From Streptomyces sp. 11x1 (GTDB lineage Bacteria > Actinomycetota > Actinomycetes > Streptomycetales > Streptomycetaceae): a stretch of 64,000 bases of DNA. The translations under genes and the position numbers were made by a program. The notes beneath the pieces were generated by a model. That model made no database searches and had not been told where the DNA came from. It saw nothing but the letters and a program-made list of their open reading frames with translations. This document shows, in pieces, positions 39,127 through 47,906 of the stretch. Every line of letters starts with the position of its first letter. The first letter of the stretch is position 1. The DNA lies in NCBI RefSeq assembly GCF_032598905.1, contig NZ_CP122458.1:10477095-10541094 (forward strand), given 5' to 3'.

Positions 39127-42100
39127 TGGCGACTTGATGCGTGCCTGATGCCGGAGCAGTTGGCGGAGACCGTCCCGGTGTGCGGCCGGGGCGGTGGTCG
39201 CGAGGCGGGCGTGGAGGGCGACGGCCCGCCGGATCATGGTCGCGGCCTCTGTGACGCGGCCCGCGGTGTGGAGAGTGAGCGCGAGAACACCCATCGTCTC
39301 CGCCAACTCGGGCATGTGTGTTCCGGGGAACTGGGCGGCCAGGCGGCGACGGACGGCGAACGCCCGCCGCGCGGTGCACGCGGCCTCGTGGTGGTGTCCC
39401 GCCGCGGTGAGGGCCTGGGCCAGGACGTGCAGGACGCCGCCGAGTGCGACGCGGTGTTGCGGTGTGGTGTCCGCAGGTGGGGCCTCCGGTGCGGTGAGTG
39501 CCCTGAGTACGCCGCGGGACAGCCCCAGCGCCCGGGGCCACGAGCCGGCGTCCAGCAGTGCCCAGGCCAGTGAGGTCAGGGCCTCGTCCAGAGCCAGACG
39601 GCTGTCGTGCTGACCGGGATCCGCCGCATCGGCCGTGTCCTGGGCGCGCAGCACGACCAGGTACTGGCAGGCGTCCACCGCCGCTTCGAAGTGCCCGGCG
39701 GCCGACTGTGCGGCGGCGTACAGGTGAAGTGCCTGGCAGTAGCCGTCCTCGCGCCCCTCCATGGGCAGGCCTGCCGAATCCTCGTGGTGACGAACAGCCT
39801 CCACGGCGGCGGCCGGCGCCTCCGCGTCGCCCGCCCGCTGCAGCGCCGCGGCCAGCTGGACGAGCAGTGCGCCCTCGCTCACCTCCTCGTCCACCTCGGC
39901 CTCGCCCTCTTCGGCCGCACCTTCTTCGGACTCGTCTTCTCCGTCGGCTTCTTCGTCACCGTCGTCCTCGCTGTCCGCGTCCACGTCCGCGGACACACCC
40001 CGTCTCAGGGCGAGGGCCTCGCGTACGGGGGCGACGGCATCGCACGGTCGCCCCGCCTCGGCCAGCGTCTCGGAGAGACGTGACAGATCCCCGGCCAGGG
40101 AGAGGCGGTGGCCGACGTCGTCGGGGTCGGCGTCCACGATCCGGCGGCGCAGGGCGACCATGTCCCGTACGCAGTCCGCGGTCTCCTCGTGACGGCCCAG
40201 TTCCCCGAGCGCCAGGCGTCGGTGGTTCAGGAGCTCCAGCATGGCGTCGAATCCCGGGTGGAGCCCCTCGGCGGCAGGCAGGCGGCACAGGGCCAGTGCT
40301 CGCCCGGTTCGGGTGAGGATCTCCGACCAGCGGTCCCGCCGTGCCAGGTGGAACACCAAGTTCCCCGAGACACGGGCGAACTCGTCCAGGAAGGCCCCGG
40401 GTTCCTCGGCGACCGCGACCGCGAACACGTCGAATGCCTCGGTCGCCGTGCTCAGGGCACCCTCGGGGTCCCCCGCGTCGTACAGGGCGTAGGACTGGAG
40501 ATCGAGCGCACGGGCGAGCTCCGGTCCGTGCGCGGCGGGCAGCCGGTTCGCGTAAGGGCGCAGGGCGGCGATCGATTCGTCGAAGGCGCGTAGACCTTCG
40601 GGGTACTGGTCGGCATCGGTGAGCGCCTCGGCGAGTGCGGCACGAGCGACGGCCGGGGCGGAGCCGTGGACGCCCGGGGCCGCCGCCTCCGCCCGTTCGT
40701 AGATCGCGACCGCCTCACGTCGTAGGTCGATGCTCTGTTCCGGGAGGTGGTGGGACAGCGCGATCAGGGCGTTGGCGAACGACGGTGCCACGTTCGTGTC
40801 GCGTTCGGCCCGGGGCCGCAGCAGTTCCACGGCCTCCTCGGCCGCCGCTCGGGCCCGTTCCTCGTCCCCGTTGTCGTCGAAGACGGCCGTGGCGTCGGAG
40901 AGCCCCTCGGCGAGGTCCTGTCCGAAGCGCTCCGGGTCGAGTGCGACGAGGCGCCGGAACTCGGTCAGGCACTCCTCGACCACCTCCAGGGCCTCCGCGA
41001 ACTGGCCCGCCGTACGGAGGAGTTCGGCGAGGGAGCCGAGGACCTCCGGCACGCGAGGGCGGTACCGGTCCGGCCACCGGGCGGCGAGATCCCGGTAGAG
41101 GTCCGCTGCCCTGCGGGCGTCGGCCGTCGCGGCCCCGAACTGCCCGAGCGCGCTGTGGATCCGGGTGAGGCCATACTCGGCCAGGGCGACATCGGGCAGG
41201 TGTTCCGGATCGTCGTGGGCGAGATCGCGGTAGAGATCGCGGGCGGTCAGCGCCCCTCGCAAGGCATCGTCGAGCCGGTCCGCGTCGGCGAGCCGGTTCG
41301 CGTGGTTGTGCCAGGCCATCGCGAGATCGGCGGTGTAGGTGTCGGGATCTCGTTCCGCCAGGTCCTGGTAGTGGCGCAGTACGTCCTGGGAGAGCGACAG
41401 CACCTCCGCCCGGGAACGGTCGTGGTCGCTCGCCAGCGCCAGGGTGTTGAGGGCCAGGCCGAGACCGCTCTCGGCACCTGGCCGGCCGTGTGCGCTGAGG
41501 ACGTGCCACAGGGCGACGGACTTCTCGGCAGCGGTGCGGGCCGCCGTGAGCTGTCCGATCTCGACCAGCCGGACGGCGTGCCGATGCAGCCGCCGGGCAT
41601 GTTCGGCCGACGCCTCGTGAGGGTCCGCTGTTGTCGCGTTCGGTGGTTGCCGGGCCAGCAGGCCCGCGAGGTCGGCCGCCCACTCGTCGAGCGCCAGTGA
41701 GGGCAGGGGCACCGCCTCGTACAACCGCTCCGCGAGTGACGCGTACCGGCCCACCGCGCCTCTGATCTCCTCCAGGACGGCGGTCAAGGCCTGTCGGAGC
41801 GCCGCAGGGTTCTCCACCGCGACCACGGCGTCGACGGCCCGCAGGGCGAGCGGATCGGGGTGGGCGGTGACGACGGTGCGGAGGGGTTCGGAGATGTGCG
41901 GCTGGTGGGGCTGGGCCCGGGACAGCAGATGGAACGCGGCCGAGGTCTGGCGTTCGGTGGTGGTGGGCAGGAGGCGTCCCAGCAACTCGGGGTCCTCCGC
42001 GAGGACGTCTCCGAGGAGGTACTCGCCCAGCCGGTCGGGCTGGAGCGGACCCCAGTAGTCGTCCTCGGAGGGATAGAGACCGGACAGCCACCGTCCGCAA

Positions 42101-43797
42101 GCCACGGGGTCCGGCGGTGGTGTCGCGGGTTCCCGGGTGAGACCGGTCGGACGGAGTCGGCTGAGGACGGCCAGCGCCTGCTGTTCGTCGTCGGCCGGAC
42201 ACAGGGTGGCCGCGGCGACCATCCGCCGGTACTCGAACAGGGACAGGCCGCCGATGTCATGGCTGCCGGCCGTGCGCCTCCAGACCTTCTGCTCGTGACG
42301 GAGGAGAACCGCCTCATCGCGTTCGTCGCTCGTGACGCGCACCGGGTCGACGGCCTGCAACAGGGTTACGAGGACAGCCATCTGGAGGTTGAGGGCACCG
42401 GAGTAGCGGTCCTCGGCGACGGACGGCGGCACTGCCGCGCGCATCGCCTTCCGTGCCGACTGCCCCGGATACAGGGCGGCCAGTCTTTCCCCGAGGCTGC
42501 CCATGGCGTCGCTGACGGCGGCGGCACGCAGTGCGGCGGTGGGCTCCAGAGGAGGCAGCGGACTCACGCCGGCGTCGCGAGGGAAGTGCTCGTGCGCCTG
42601 GAGACGGCTCCACCATGGGCCGGCCTTGCGGGCCAGGAAGAGGAGCCTGACGGGATGACGGTGGTGCGCCGGGCCGGACGGTCCGAACACATCCAGCAGT
42701 TCGTCGAGTTGTGACCGGCGGGTCTCGGCGTAGTCCACGACGAGGAGCAACGGTGTGTCGAGCGCGGACAGGCCGGACAATGCCCGGGGATCAGCGCGGT
42801 CGGCGAGGAAACCGGCCGTCCAGCCTGCCCTCTCCGCCTCGCGCACCGCTTCCAGTCCCACCCTCGTCTTGCCCTGGCCGCCAGGACCGGTGAGCAGGCG
42901 CACCGAGGCGTCGGCAGCGCGGTGCCGCCAGGCGGCGAGATCGCGGAGGGTGTTCTCGCGGCCGTGGAAGCGGACGGCGGCGGCTTCCGGCCTGAGCAGC
43001 GAGATGGGGGAGAGGGCCGGGCGCACGGCGGGCCGGTGCAGTACCCGCGAGAGTTCGGCCGGTCGGGGGCGCGTCCCCCGGAGACCCAGCAGTGCGCGGG
43101 CCTCGGGGTCGTCCCACAGCGCTGCCGTCTCCTCGAACTGCACACCGGCGAGCGTGTCGGCGCGCACCACGACACCGACGAGCATCCCCTCGCACACCAC
43201 GGCGGAGCCGGACATGCCGTCCCAGCGCGTTCTCCGCTTCCCGCTCGTCCCGGCGGCTCCGTCGGGCGGTGACGGGACGGGATGGACGACATGGACGACG
43301 TGCCGTGAACCGTGGGCGTCCGAGGAGACGACGGTGCCGCTGATGTGAGCCGTGTCCCGCAGCACGGTGGCCAGTCGGGGGCCGCCCCGGTCCGCGAACA
43401 CCTTGAGACCCGCAGGAAAGCCCGTGACCTCGATCCGGGCCGAACACGGCCGGGTGGCCAGCCGTCCCCAGCGGAGCGGAGGCAGCTCGGTGGGCAACCC
43501 CGACTCGTCCTCGACGCGCAGTACGGCGAAGTCCCGTGCTCCGCGCAGTTCTTGACCGTCGGACGGGGACCGGTCCCGGTAGCGGCGCAGCAGGACCCGG
43601 GCGTGGAGCCACGGGCCGGTCCCACCGGGGCGGACCCGCACCTCACCAGTTCCGGGAGGGGGCACGGTGTGCGCGGCCGTGATCACCAGTCCGTCGTGCA
43701 GCAGGTAACCGGATCCGGCGGTGTGGGCTTTCGCACCGGCTTTCAGCGACGCCAGTTCGACCACACGCGGGTCCGCCGCCACGGCACGCTCGCTCAT
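39085..43797 (-). CDS. Trypsin-like protease / STAND-type NTPase / TPR protein (paralogue 1)
   Basis: A 1570-residue modular protein. Residues 25-215 form a trypsin-fold protease with the complete triad His43 (VITAAHTV), Asp89 (GARDFAVLRV) and Ser196 (WDGMSGSAV). Residues 275-560 hold the P-loop ATPase: HGRE at the domain start, Walker A GPGGQGKT with Lys310, Walker B LLLVVDYAETR with Asp355. The remaining 1000 residues are TPR-like helical repeats (ALRGALTARDLYRDLA, RRAADLYRDLAARWPDRYRP, ALEVVEECLTEFRRLVALDP), interrupted by an acidic linker encoded at 39874-39995. Such architecture is that of NTP-dependent conflict (defence/suicide) proteins in which oligomerisation releases the protease. 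The start at 43797 has GGGAG upstream. It diverges from the trypco2 gene. The last residues may be spurious (see the GlcG-like remnant). Confidence 0.85.
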   Translation of the reverse strand: MSERAVAADPRVVELASLKAGAKAHTAGSGYLLHDGLVITAAHTVPPPGTGEVRVRPGGTGPWLHARVLLRRYRDRSPSDGQELRGARDFAVLRVEDESGLPTELPPLRWGRLATRPCSARIEVTGFPAGLKVFADRGGPRLATVLRDTAHISGTVVSSDAHGSRHVVHVVHPVPSPPDGAAGTSGKRRTRWDGMSGSAVVCEGMLVGVVVRADTLAGVQFEETAALWDDPEARALLGLRGTRPRPAELSRVLHRPAVRPALSPISLLRPEAAAVRFHGRENTLRDLAAWRHRAADASVRLLTGPGGQGKTRVGLEAVREAERAGWTAGFLADRADPRALSGLSALDTPLLLVVDYAETRRSQLDELLDVFGPSGPAHHRHPVRLLFLARKAGPWWSRLQAHEHFPRDAGVSPLPPLEPTAALRAAAVSDAMGSLGERLAALYPGQSARKAMRAAVPPSVAEDRYSGALNLQMAVLVTLLQAVDPVRVTSDERDEAVLLRHEQKVWRRTAGSHDIGGLSLFEYRRMVAAATLCPADDEQQALAVLSRLRPTGLTREPATPPPDPVACGRWLSGLYPSEDDYWGPLQPDRLGEYLLGDVLAEDPELLGRLLPTTTERQTSAAFHLLSRAQPHQPHISEPLRTVVTAHPDPLALRAVDAVVAVENPAALRQALTAVLEEIRGAVGRYASLAERLYEAVPLPSLALDEWAADLAGLLARQPPNATTADPHEASAEHARRLHRHAVRLVEIGQLTAARTAAEKSVALWHVLSAHGRPGAESGLGLALNTLALASDHDRSRAEVLSLSQDVLRHYQDLAERDPDTYTADLAMAWHNHANRLADADRLDDALRGALTARDLYRDLAHDDPEHLPDVALAEYGLTRIHSALGQFGAATADARRAADLYRDLAARWPDRYRPRVPEVLGSLAELLRTAGQFAEALEVVEECLTEFRRLVALDPERFGQDLAEGLSDATAVFDDNGDEERARAAAEEAVELLRPRAERDTNVAPSFANALIALSHHLPEQSIDLRREAVAIYERAEAAAPGVHGSAPAVARAALAEALTDADQYPEGLRAFDESIAALRPYANRLPAAHGPELARALDLQSYALYDAGDPEGALSTATEAFDVFAVAVAEEPGAFLDEFARVSGNLVFHLARRDRWSEILTRTGRALALCRLPAAEGLHPGFDAMLELLNHRRLALGELGRHEETADCVRDMVALRRRIVDADPDDVGHRLSLAGDLSRLSETLAEAGRPCDAVAPVREALALRRGVSADVDADSEDDGDEEADGEDESEEGAAEEGEAEVDEEVSEGALLVQLAAALQRAGDAEAPAAAVEAVRHHEDSAGLPMEGREDGYCQALHLYAAAQSAAGHFEAAVDACQYLVVLRAQDTADAADPGQHDSRLALDEALTSLAWALLDAGSWPRALGLSRGVLRALTAPEAPPADTTPQHRVALGGVLHVLAQALTAAGHHHEAACTARRAFAVRRRLAAQFPGTHMPELAETMGVLALTLHTAGRVTEAATMIRRAVALHARLATTAPAAHRDGLRQLLRHQARIKSPPPRNCSIRSSWSP
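39874..39995 (-). other. Acidic linker in paralogue 1
   Basis: A stretch of about 40 residues dominated by Glu, Asp, Ser and Gly (for example DADSEDDGDEEADGEDESEE) between TPR-like blocks near residue 1290. Paralogues 2 and 3 lack it. It is probably disordered and could act as a hinge or a charge-based docking site. Confidence 0.6.
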
Positions 43798-43927
43798 CCG
43801 CTCTCCCGCCCCGCCGGTTCCACACACGCTACGGCGCCACATCCTGACAGACAGTGCGGGGCAGGGTGACGGTCCACTTCCGGTGGGTAACGATGGCTTG
43901 ACCGACGCCGTACGACAGGGGGATGAC
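43798..43927. promoter_or_regulatory. Divergent promoter region of the trypsin-STAND island
   Basis: 130 bp separating the starts of paralogue 1 (minus) and the trypco2-like gene (plus). Both must be transcribed from here. A TTGACC word at about 43897 might be a -35, but no convincing -10 pairs with it. No clear operator dyad is seen. Confidence 0.4.
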
Positions 43928-44254
43928 ATGTCCGACCAGGACTCCGCGGAGAACGTCGTCGAACTCGCGCAGGCCATCGGGTCGTTGCGCGACCAACTGG
44001 ACACGGCCCGGCGGCTGGCGCCGGAGGGGGGCCTCTCCTTCGAGGTCGGGCCGGTGGAACTGGAGTTCCAGGTGGCCCTGCTGAGCGGCAGTGAAGTGAC
44101 CGGGGGCGCCCGGTTCTACGTCCTGTCGGGCGGTGGGTCCAAGCGCCGGGAGCGGACCTCCACCCACACCATCCGGCTCACCCTGACACCCCGGGGACCG
44201 GACGGCGGACCGCTCGAAGTCTCGGATGCGGCCGAGGAGTTGCCGGAGAGGTGA
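43928..44254 (+). CDS. trypco2-like partner of the trypsin-STAND protein
   Basis: 108 residues. The sequence matches trypsin-co-occurring domain 2 proteins: helix NVVELAQAIGSLRDQLDTAR, then strand-rich GLSFEVGPVELEFQVALLSG and GGARFYVLSGGGSKRRERTS followed by THTIRLTLTPRGPDGGPLEV. It ends in SDAAEELPER. Such proteins occur next to trypsin-STAND genes in actinomycetes and are thought to be substrates, sensors or regulators of the protease. The TGA stop overlaps the GTG of the next gene (GTGA), which gives tight coupling. GGGGGATGAC precedes the ATG at 43928. Confidence 0.75.
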   Translation: MSDQDSAENVVELAQAIGSLRDQLDTARRLAPEGGLSFEVGPVELEFQVALLSGSEVTGGARFYVLSGGGSKRRERTSTHTIRLTLTPRGPDGGPLEVSDAAEELPER

Positions 44255-47200
44255 GCCCGAGGATCCCACCGGTCGCCCGGCGCGTGGTGGAGGTCTACCG
44301 GAGCCGTGACGGTCGGCACCGGATCGCCTCGGGCCATCTGCTCGACGACCGGCTGGTGTTGACGGCCGGTCATGCCGTCGACGGAGCGGCCACGGTCGGC
44401 GTCCGGTTGCTCGACGGCGGCTCGGTGTGGGGTTGCTCGGTGGTCTGGTGGCGCTACGACAGCGTGGCCGGGACCGGGATCGACGCGGCGTTGCTCCGGA
44501 TCGACGACGACGCCTTCCGGGAGCCCGAGGGGCTGCCACCGCTGGTCTGGGGACGGCTGGGTACGGGATCCCGCTGCCCCGTCGAGGCGGTGGGATTCCC
44601 GGCCGGCATGCGGGTGCGCGAAGAGGGCGCACCGGCCTTCAGGGACACCGCGCACATCACCGGCTCCATCGCGCCGGGCAGCAGGCTCAAGGCCGGCCGC
44701 CACGAGATCAAGGTGGACAACCCGGTACCCGCCGTCGTCCGCGCGGCGCACACCGGGCAGGGCATCGAGAACGTGTCCCGCTGGAGCGGGATGTCGGGCG
44801 CCGCGGTGACCTCCGGGGGGCTGGTGTTGGGGTTGGTGGCGGTCGACCCCGACCGGGGCGGACCCGGCGGGGCGCTGACCGCCGTTCCGTCGGCCTCCTT
44901 GCTGGCGGACGAGCGGGTGGCGGAGCTGCTGGGGAGGCCGCGCGCCTACGACGTCGGGCTCCCGTCCGTCCTGCAGACCCCGCCGTCGCCCGCCCGGTCA
45001 CCGGTCGGTCTGCTGCGGGCCGAGGTCAGTCCGGTCGGCTTCCACGGCCGGGAACCGCTGATGGAGGAGTTCGTCCGGTGGTGCCTCGATCCGTCCCCGT
45101 GGTCACCGAAGCTGCTGACCGGCCCGGGGGGCCAGGGCAAGACGCGGCTGGCGGTCCAGCTGGTGGACAGGATGGCCGGCCTGAACTGGAACGCCGGATT
45201 CCTGGACTTTGCCCCCGACACCGACCTGGCCGCACTCGCTGAGCTGTCCGCGCCGCTGCTGCTGGTCGTGGACTACGCGGAGACCCGGCACGAGCAATTG
45301 ATCGAACTGCTGCGGCTGTTCGGGACATCGGCCGCCAGGGGGACGGGGCCGCCGGTGCGTCTGCTGATGCTCGCCCGAAGCGCCGGGGAGTGGTGGCAGG
45401 ACCTGCGGCGAAAGAGCCGTGCGCTGCGGGAACCGCCACCGGGAACCGTGGCGGAGCTGGGACCGCTCGCCGACGATCCCGCGACCCGGCCCGAGGCGTT
45501 CCGCCACGCGGTCGAGGGCCTGGCGCACGCTCTGGCCCGGCTGCCCGGCCTTCCCGCGACGCCACGCGGCTTCCGCCCCGAGTCGGTCGTACCCCCGCCG
45601 CTGTCGGACGCGCGGTTCGCCAGGGCCCTGGAACTGCACAGCACCGCGCTGGCCGCCCTGTTGCAACACCTGTTCCCGGTACCCGACGCCTCTCGCACGC
45701 AGGGCATGGATCTGCTCATGCGGCACGAGGAGGCGTACTGGACACGGACCACGTCCGCACACCAGATCGAGCGTCTGCACACGCAGACCCTCCGGCAATT
45801 GGTCGTCACCGCGACACTGTGCCGGGCCCGCACCTTGGACGAGGCAGGAAGACTGCTGGAGAGAAGCGGGATCCTGCGCGGGGAGACGGCCAACACGGTC
45901 CTCGGCGCAGCGATGTGGCTGAACGAGCTCTACGGCGGCCGCGACGGCCACTGGGTGGGGCTGGTGCCGGACCTGCTGGGCGAGCACCTGGTCGGTACGA
46001 CCGCGCGGGACTTCCCCGAACTGCTGCCCGCTCTCGCCGAACTGCCCGACGCCGAGCACGCGGGCCACCTGCTGCGCGTCCTGTGCAGGACCGGACGGAG
46101 CTTCCCGGAACTCGACGAGCGGATCGTCCACCTGGTCGTCGGCCGGCCCCGGCCGCTGGCACCCGCCGCTGTCGACGTCCTCGCCCGGGAGGGGTACGAC
46201 GCCCTGGGCCGCGCGGTGGACGCGGTACTGGACGGGCCGCATGGGCGTGGCCCGCTCTGCGCCGAACTGCTCGCGGCGGTACCCCGCCACACGGTGGTGC
46301 TCGCCGGTCGGGCGGTGCGGATGGCCGAACAGGTCGTGGCACACGCCCGGGCCGCGACCGACGCACCCCGTGAACTGGCCTCGGCGCTCCACGCCCTGGC
46401 CTATCGGCTCGCCCGGGCGGGCCGGTACGCCGAGGCACTTCAGGCCTGCGAGGAGGGCATCCGCGTACGGGGAGGCGACACCCTCGGCGCGGCGGCGGAC
46501 CCGGAGTTCATGGACGCCCTGCTGGGGTACGGCGCCCGGTTGGACGAGGTCGGCCGCACGCGCGAGGCGGTCGATGTCGGCGAGCGGTTGCTGGCCGCGC
46601 TCGGCCCGGGCCACCCGTCGGACACCCCCGAGGCTCAGGGGCGCCGGGCGACCGTACTGCACCAACAGGCTCTCTGGCTGCACCGCGCGGGCCGCCACGA
46701 CGAGGCTCTGGCCCTGGGCGCCGCATGCGTACGGGCAAGGAAACGGCTCCTGCGTCGGGACCCGCGATGGCCCGCGGTGGAGATGGCCGACGCGCGCCTG
46801 CAACTCGCGCTCTACCTCCAGCACGACGGTCGCACCACGGAGGCGGCCGAGGAGACCGCGCGAGCCGTGGCGATCCTGCGCGGGCTGGCGGAGGATCACC
46901 CCGACGCCTACCTGAGACGGCTGGCGGAAGCTCTGCACAACCAGGCCCGCCTGAGCGCGGTGCTGCGCGACCACGAGGCGGCGCTGGACCTCGCCGAGGA
47001 GGCCGTCGCCATCCAGCGGGGCCTGCTGGACGACGCCCCCACCCCCGCCCAACTGGCGCTACTGGCAAGGCTATTGGGTGGGCTGAGTGTGCGGCTGACC
47101 TCGGTGCGTCGCCTGTCCGACGCCTTGGAGGTCGCGGAGGAGTCGGTGCGCCTGCGGCGTGAGCTGGCCGAGGGCCGGGACCCCCGGGCCGTGGGCGAAT

Positions 47201-47502
47201 TGGCTTGTGCACTCGCCGATCTGGCGCTGGCGCTGCGTCGCACGGGTGACGACGAGGCGGCGGTGGCGGCCTCGGAGGAATCGGTCCTGGCCCTGCGCGA
47301 CTCGACCGCACGTGGGGGTACGTCGGCGGACGACGAAAGGGCCCGCATCCTGTGCGTCCACGGTCTGGCACTCGGTTCCAGGGACCCCGCGCGAGCTGTG
47401 AAGGTCCTGGAGGAGGCCGCGGACGCGGCCAGGACCGGGCGGCACGCCATGCTGCTCCGACGGTGCCTGACGGAAATCGACAAGCTTCGCGCCCGCTCAT
47501 GA
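44251..47502 (+). CDS. Trypsin-like protease / STAND-type NTPase / TPR protein (paralogue 2)
   Basis: 1083 residues. The triad is His41 (LVLTAGHAV), Asp78 (GIDAALLRI) and Ser182 (WSGMSGAAV), all present. The ATPase begins at SPVGLLRAEVSPVGFHGRE with Lys297 in GPGGQGKTRLAVQL and Asp in LLLVVDYAETRHEQLIELLR. The TPR-like half starts around ALHALAYRLARAGRYAEALQ and runs to SEESVLALRDSTARGG and the end. It starts with GTG at 44251 inside the trypco2 stop, so the two are translationally linked. It is shorter than paralogue 1 because it has fewer TPR-like repeats. Function: probable ATP-controlled protease released on sensing a threat (inference from the architecture). Confidence 0.87.
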   Translation: MSPRIPPVARRVVEVYRSRDGRHRIASGHLLDDRLVLTAGHAVDGAATVGVRLLDGGSVWGCSVVWWRYDSVAGTGIDAALLRIDDDAFREPEGLPPLVWGRLGTGSRCPVEAVGFPAGMRVREEGAPAFRDTAHITGSIAPGSRLKAGRHEIKVDNPVPAVVRAAHTGQGIENVSRWSGMSGAAVTSGGLVLGLVAVDPDRGGPGGALTAVPSASLLADERVAELLGRPRAYDVGLPSVLQTPPSPARSPVGLLRAEVSPVGFHGREPLMEEFVRWCLDPSPWSPKLLTGPGGQGKTRLAVQLVDRMAGLNWNAGFLDFAPDTDLAALAELSAPLLLVVDYAETRHEQLIELLRLFGTSAARGTGPPVRLLMLARSAGEWWQDLRRKSRALREPPPGTVAELGPLADDPATRPEAFRHAVEGLAHALARLPGLPATPRGFRPESVVPPPLSDARFARALELHSTALAALLQHLFPVPDASRTQGMDLLMRHEEAYWTRTTSAHQIERLHTQTLRQLVVTATLCRARTLDEAGRLLERSGILRGETANTVLGAAMWLNELYGGRDGHWVGLVPDLLGEHLVGTTARDFPELLPALAELPDAEHAGHLLRVLCRTGRSFPELDERIVHLVVGRPRPLAPAAVDVLAREGYDALGRAVDAVLDGPHGRGPLCAELLAAVPRHTVVLAGRAVRMAEQVVAHARAATDAPRELASALHALAYRLARAGRYAEALQACEEGIRVRGGDTLGAAADPEFMDALLGYGARLDEVGRTREAVDVGERLLAALGPGHPSDTPEAQGRRATVLHQQALWLHRAGRHDEALALGAACVRARKRLLRRDPRWPAVEMADARLQLALYLQHDGRTTEAAEETARAVAILRGLAEDHPDAYLRRLAEALHNQARLSAVLRDHEAALDLAEEAVAIQRGLLDDAPTPAQLALLARLLGGLSVRLTSVRRLSDALEVAEESVRLRRELAEGRDPRAVGELACALADLALALRRTGDDEAAVAASEESVLALRDSTARGGTSADDERARILCVHGLALGSRDPARAVKVLEEAADAARTGRHAMLLRRCLTEIDKLRARS

Positions 47503-47640
47503 CCGTCAACTACCTTTGTGGGATCGGCCGGAGACGGAAATCGTCACTGTCGGATCACTCGGGTAAAGAGGCGATCACCGCGTCTTCCGGGCAGAGACCA
47601 TTCCGGCATACCGCCGCTAGGCTGAGGCCAACGCAGCCCC

Positions 47641-47676
47641 CGTGAAACGCGTCCCCGGTGAAGCGCGTCCCCGGTG
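47641..47676 (+). repeat. 16-bp tandem duplication in front of the acidic partner gene
   Basis: GTGAAACGCGTCCCCG, GTGAAGCGCGTCCCCG and then GTGAACGG follow one another in the 203-bp gap between paralogue 2 and the acidic partner gene. This is a recent slippage duplication within the presumed promoter/leader. Confidence 0.55.
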
Positions 47677-47705
47677 AACGGCCACCCCGCCAAGGGAGTT
47701 CGAAC

Positions 47706-47906
47706 GTGCCCAAGAAGCCCAAGACTTCGGAGCAGGCCGCCAAGGCCGCTCCCGCCCCGCAGCCGTCGACGGGCGCGCCCGCCGCGCCCGCACAGAATGC
47801 CGTCGGCCCCACCCTCCAGGACGCCGATCTCGACGAGCTGAACAGTGAGACCTGGTCCGACTTCTCCGAAGTGGGCGACGAAGAAGACGAGCTGCCCGAG
47901 CGGTGA
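47706..47906 (+). CDS. Small acidic partner protein of paralogue 3
   Basis: 66 residues from a GTG at 47706 with AAGGGAG just upstream. The N-terminus is lysine-rich (VPKKPKTSEQAAKAA). The middle is Pro/Ala-rich and disordered (PAPQPSTGAPAAPAQNA). The C-terminus is acidic (LQDADLDELNSETWSDF, GDEEDELPER). It is not homologous to trypco2 in its body but shares the terminal ELPER with the trypco2-like protein. The stop overlaps the GTG of paralogue 3 in a GTGA junction. It looks like a short intrinsically disordered partner (substrate, inhibitor or tag) of the downstream protease. Confidence 0.6.
   Translation: MPKKPKTSEQAAKAAPAPQPSTGAPAAPAQNAVGPTLQDADLDELNSETWSDFSEVGDEEDELPER

Noticed and set aside
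45103..47052. A 649-codon minus-strand frame inside paralogue 2
   Set aside because: Antisense to the trypsin-STAND gene, which has protease and ATPase motifs in order.
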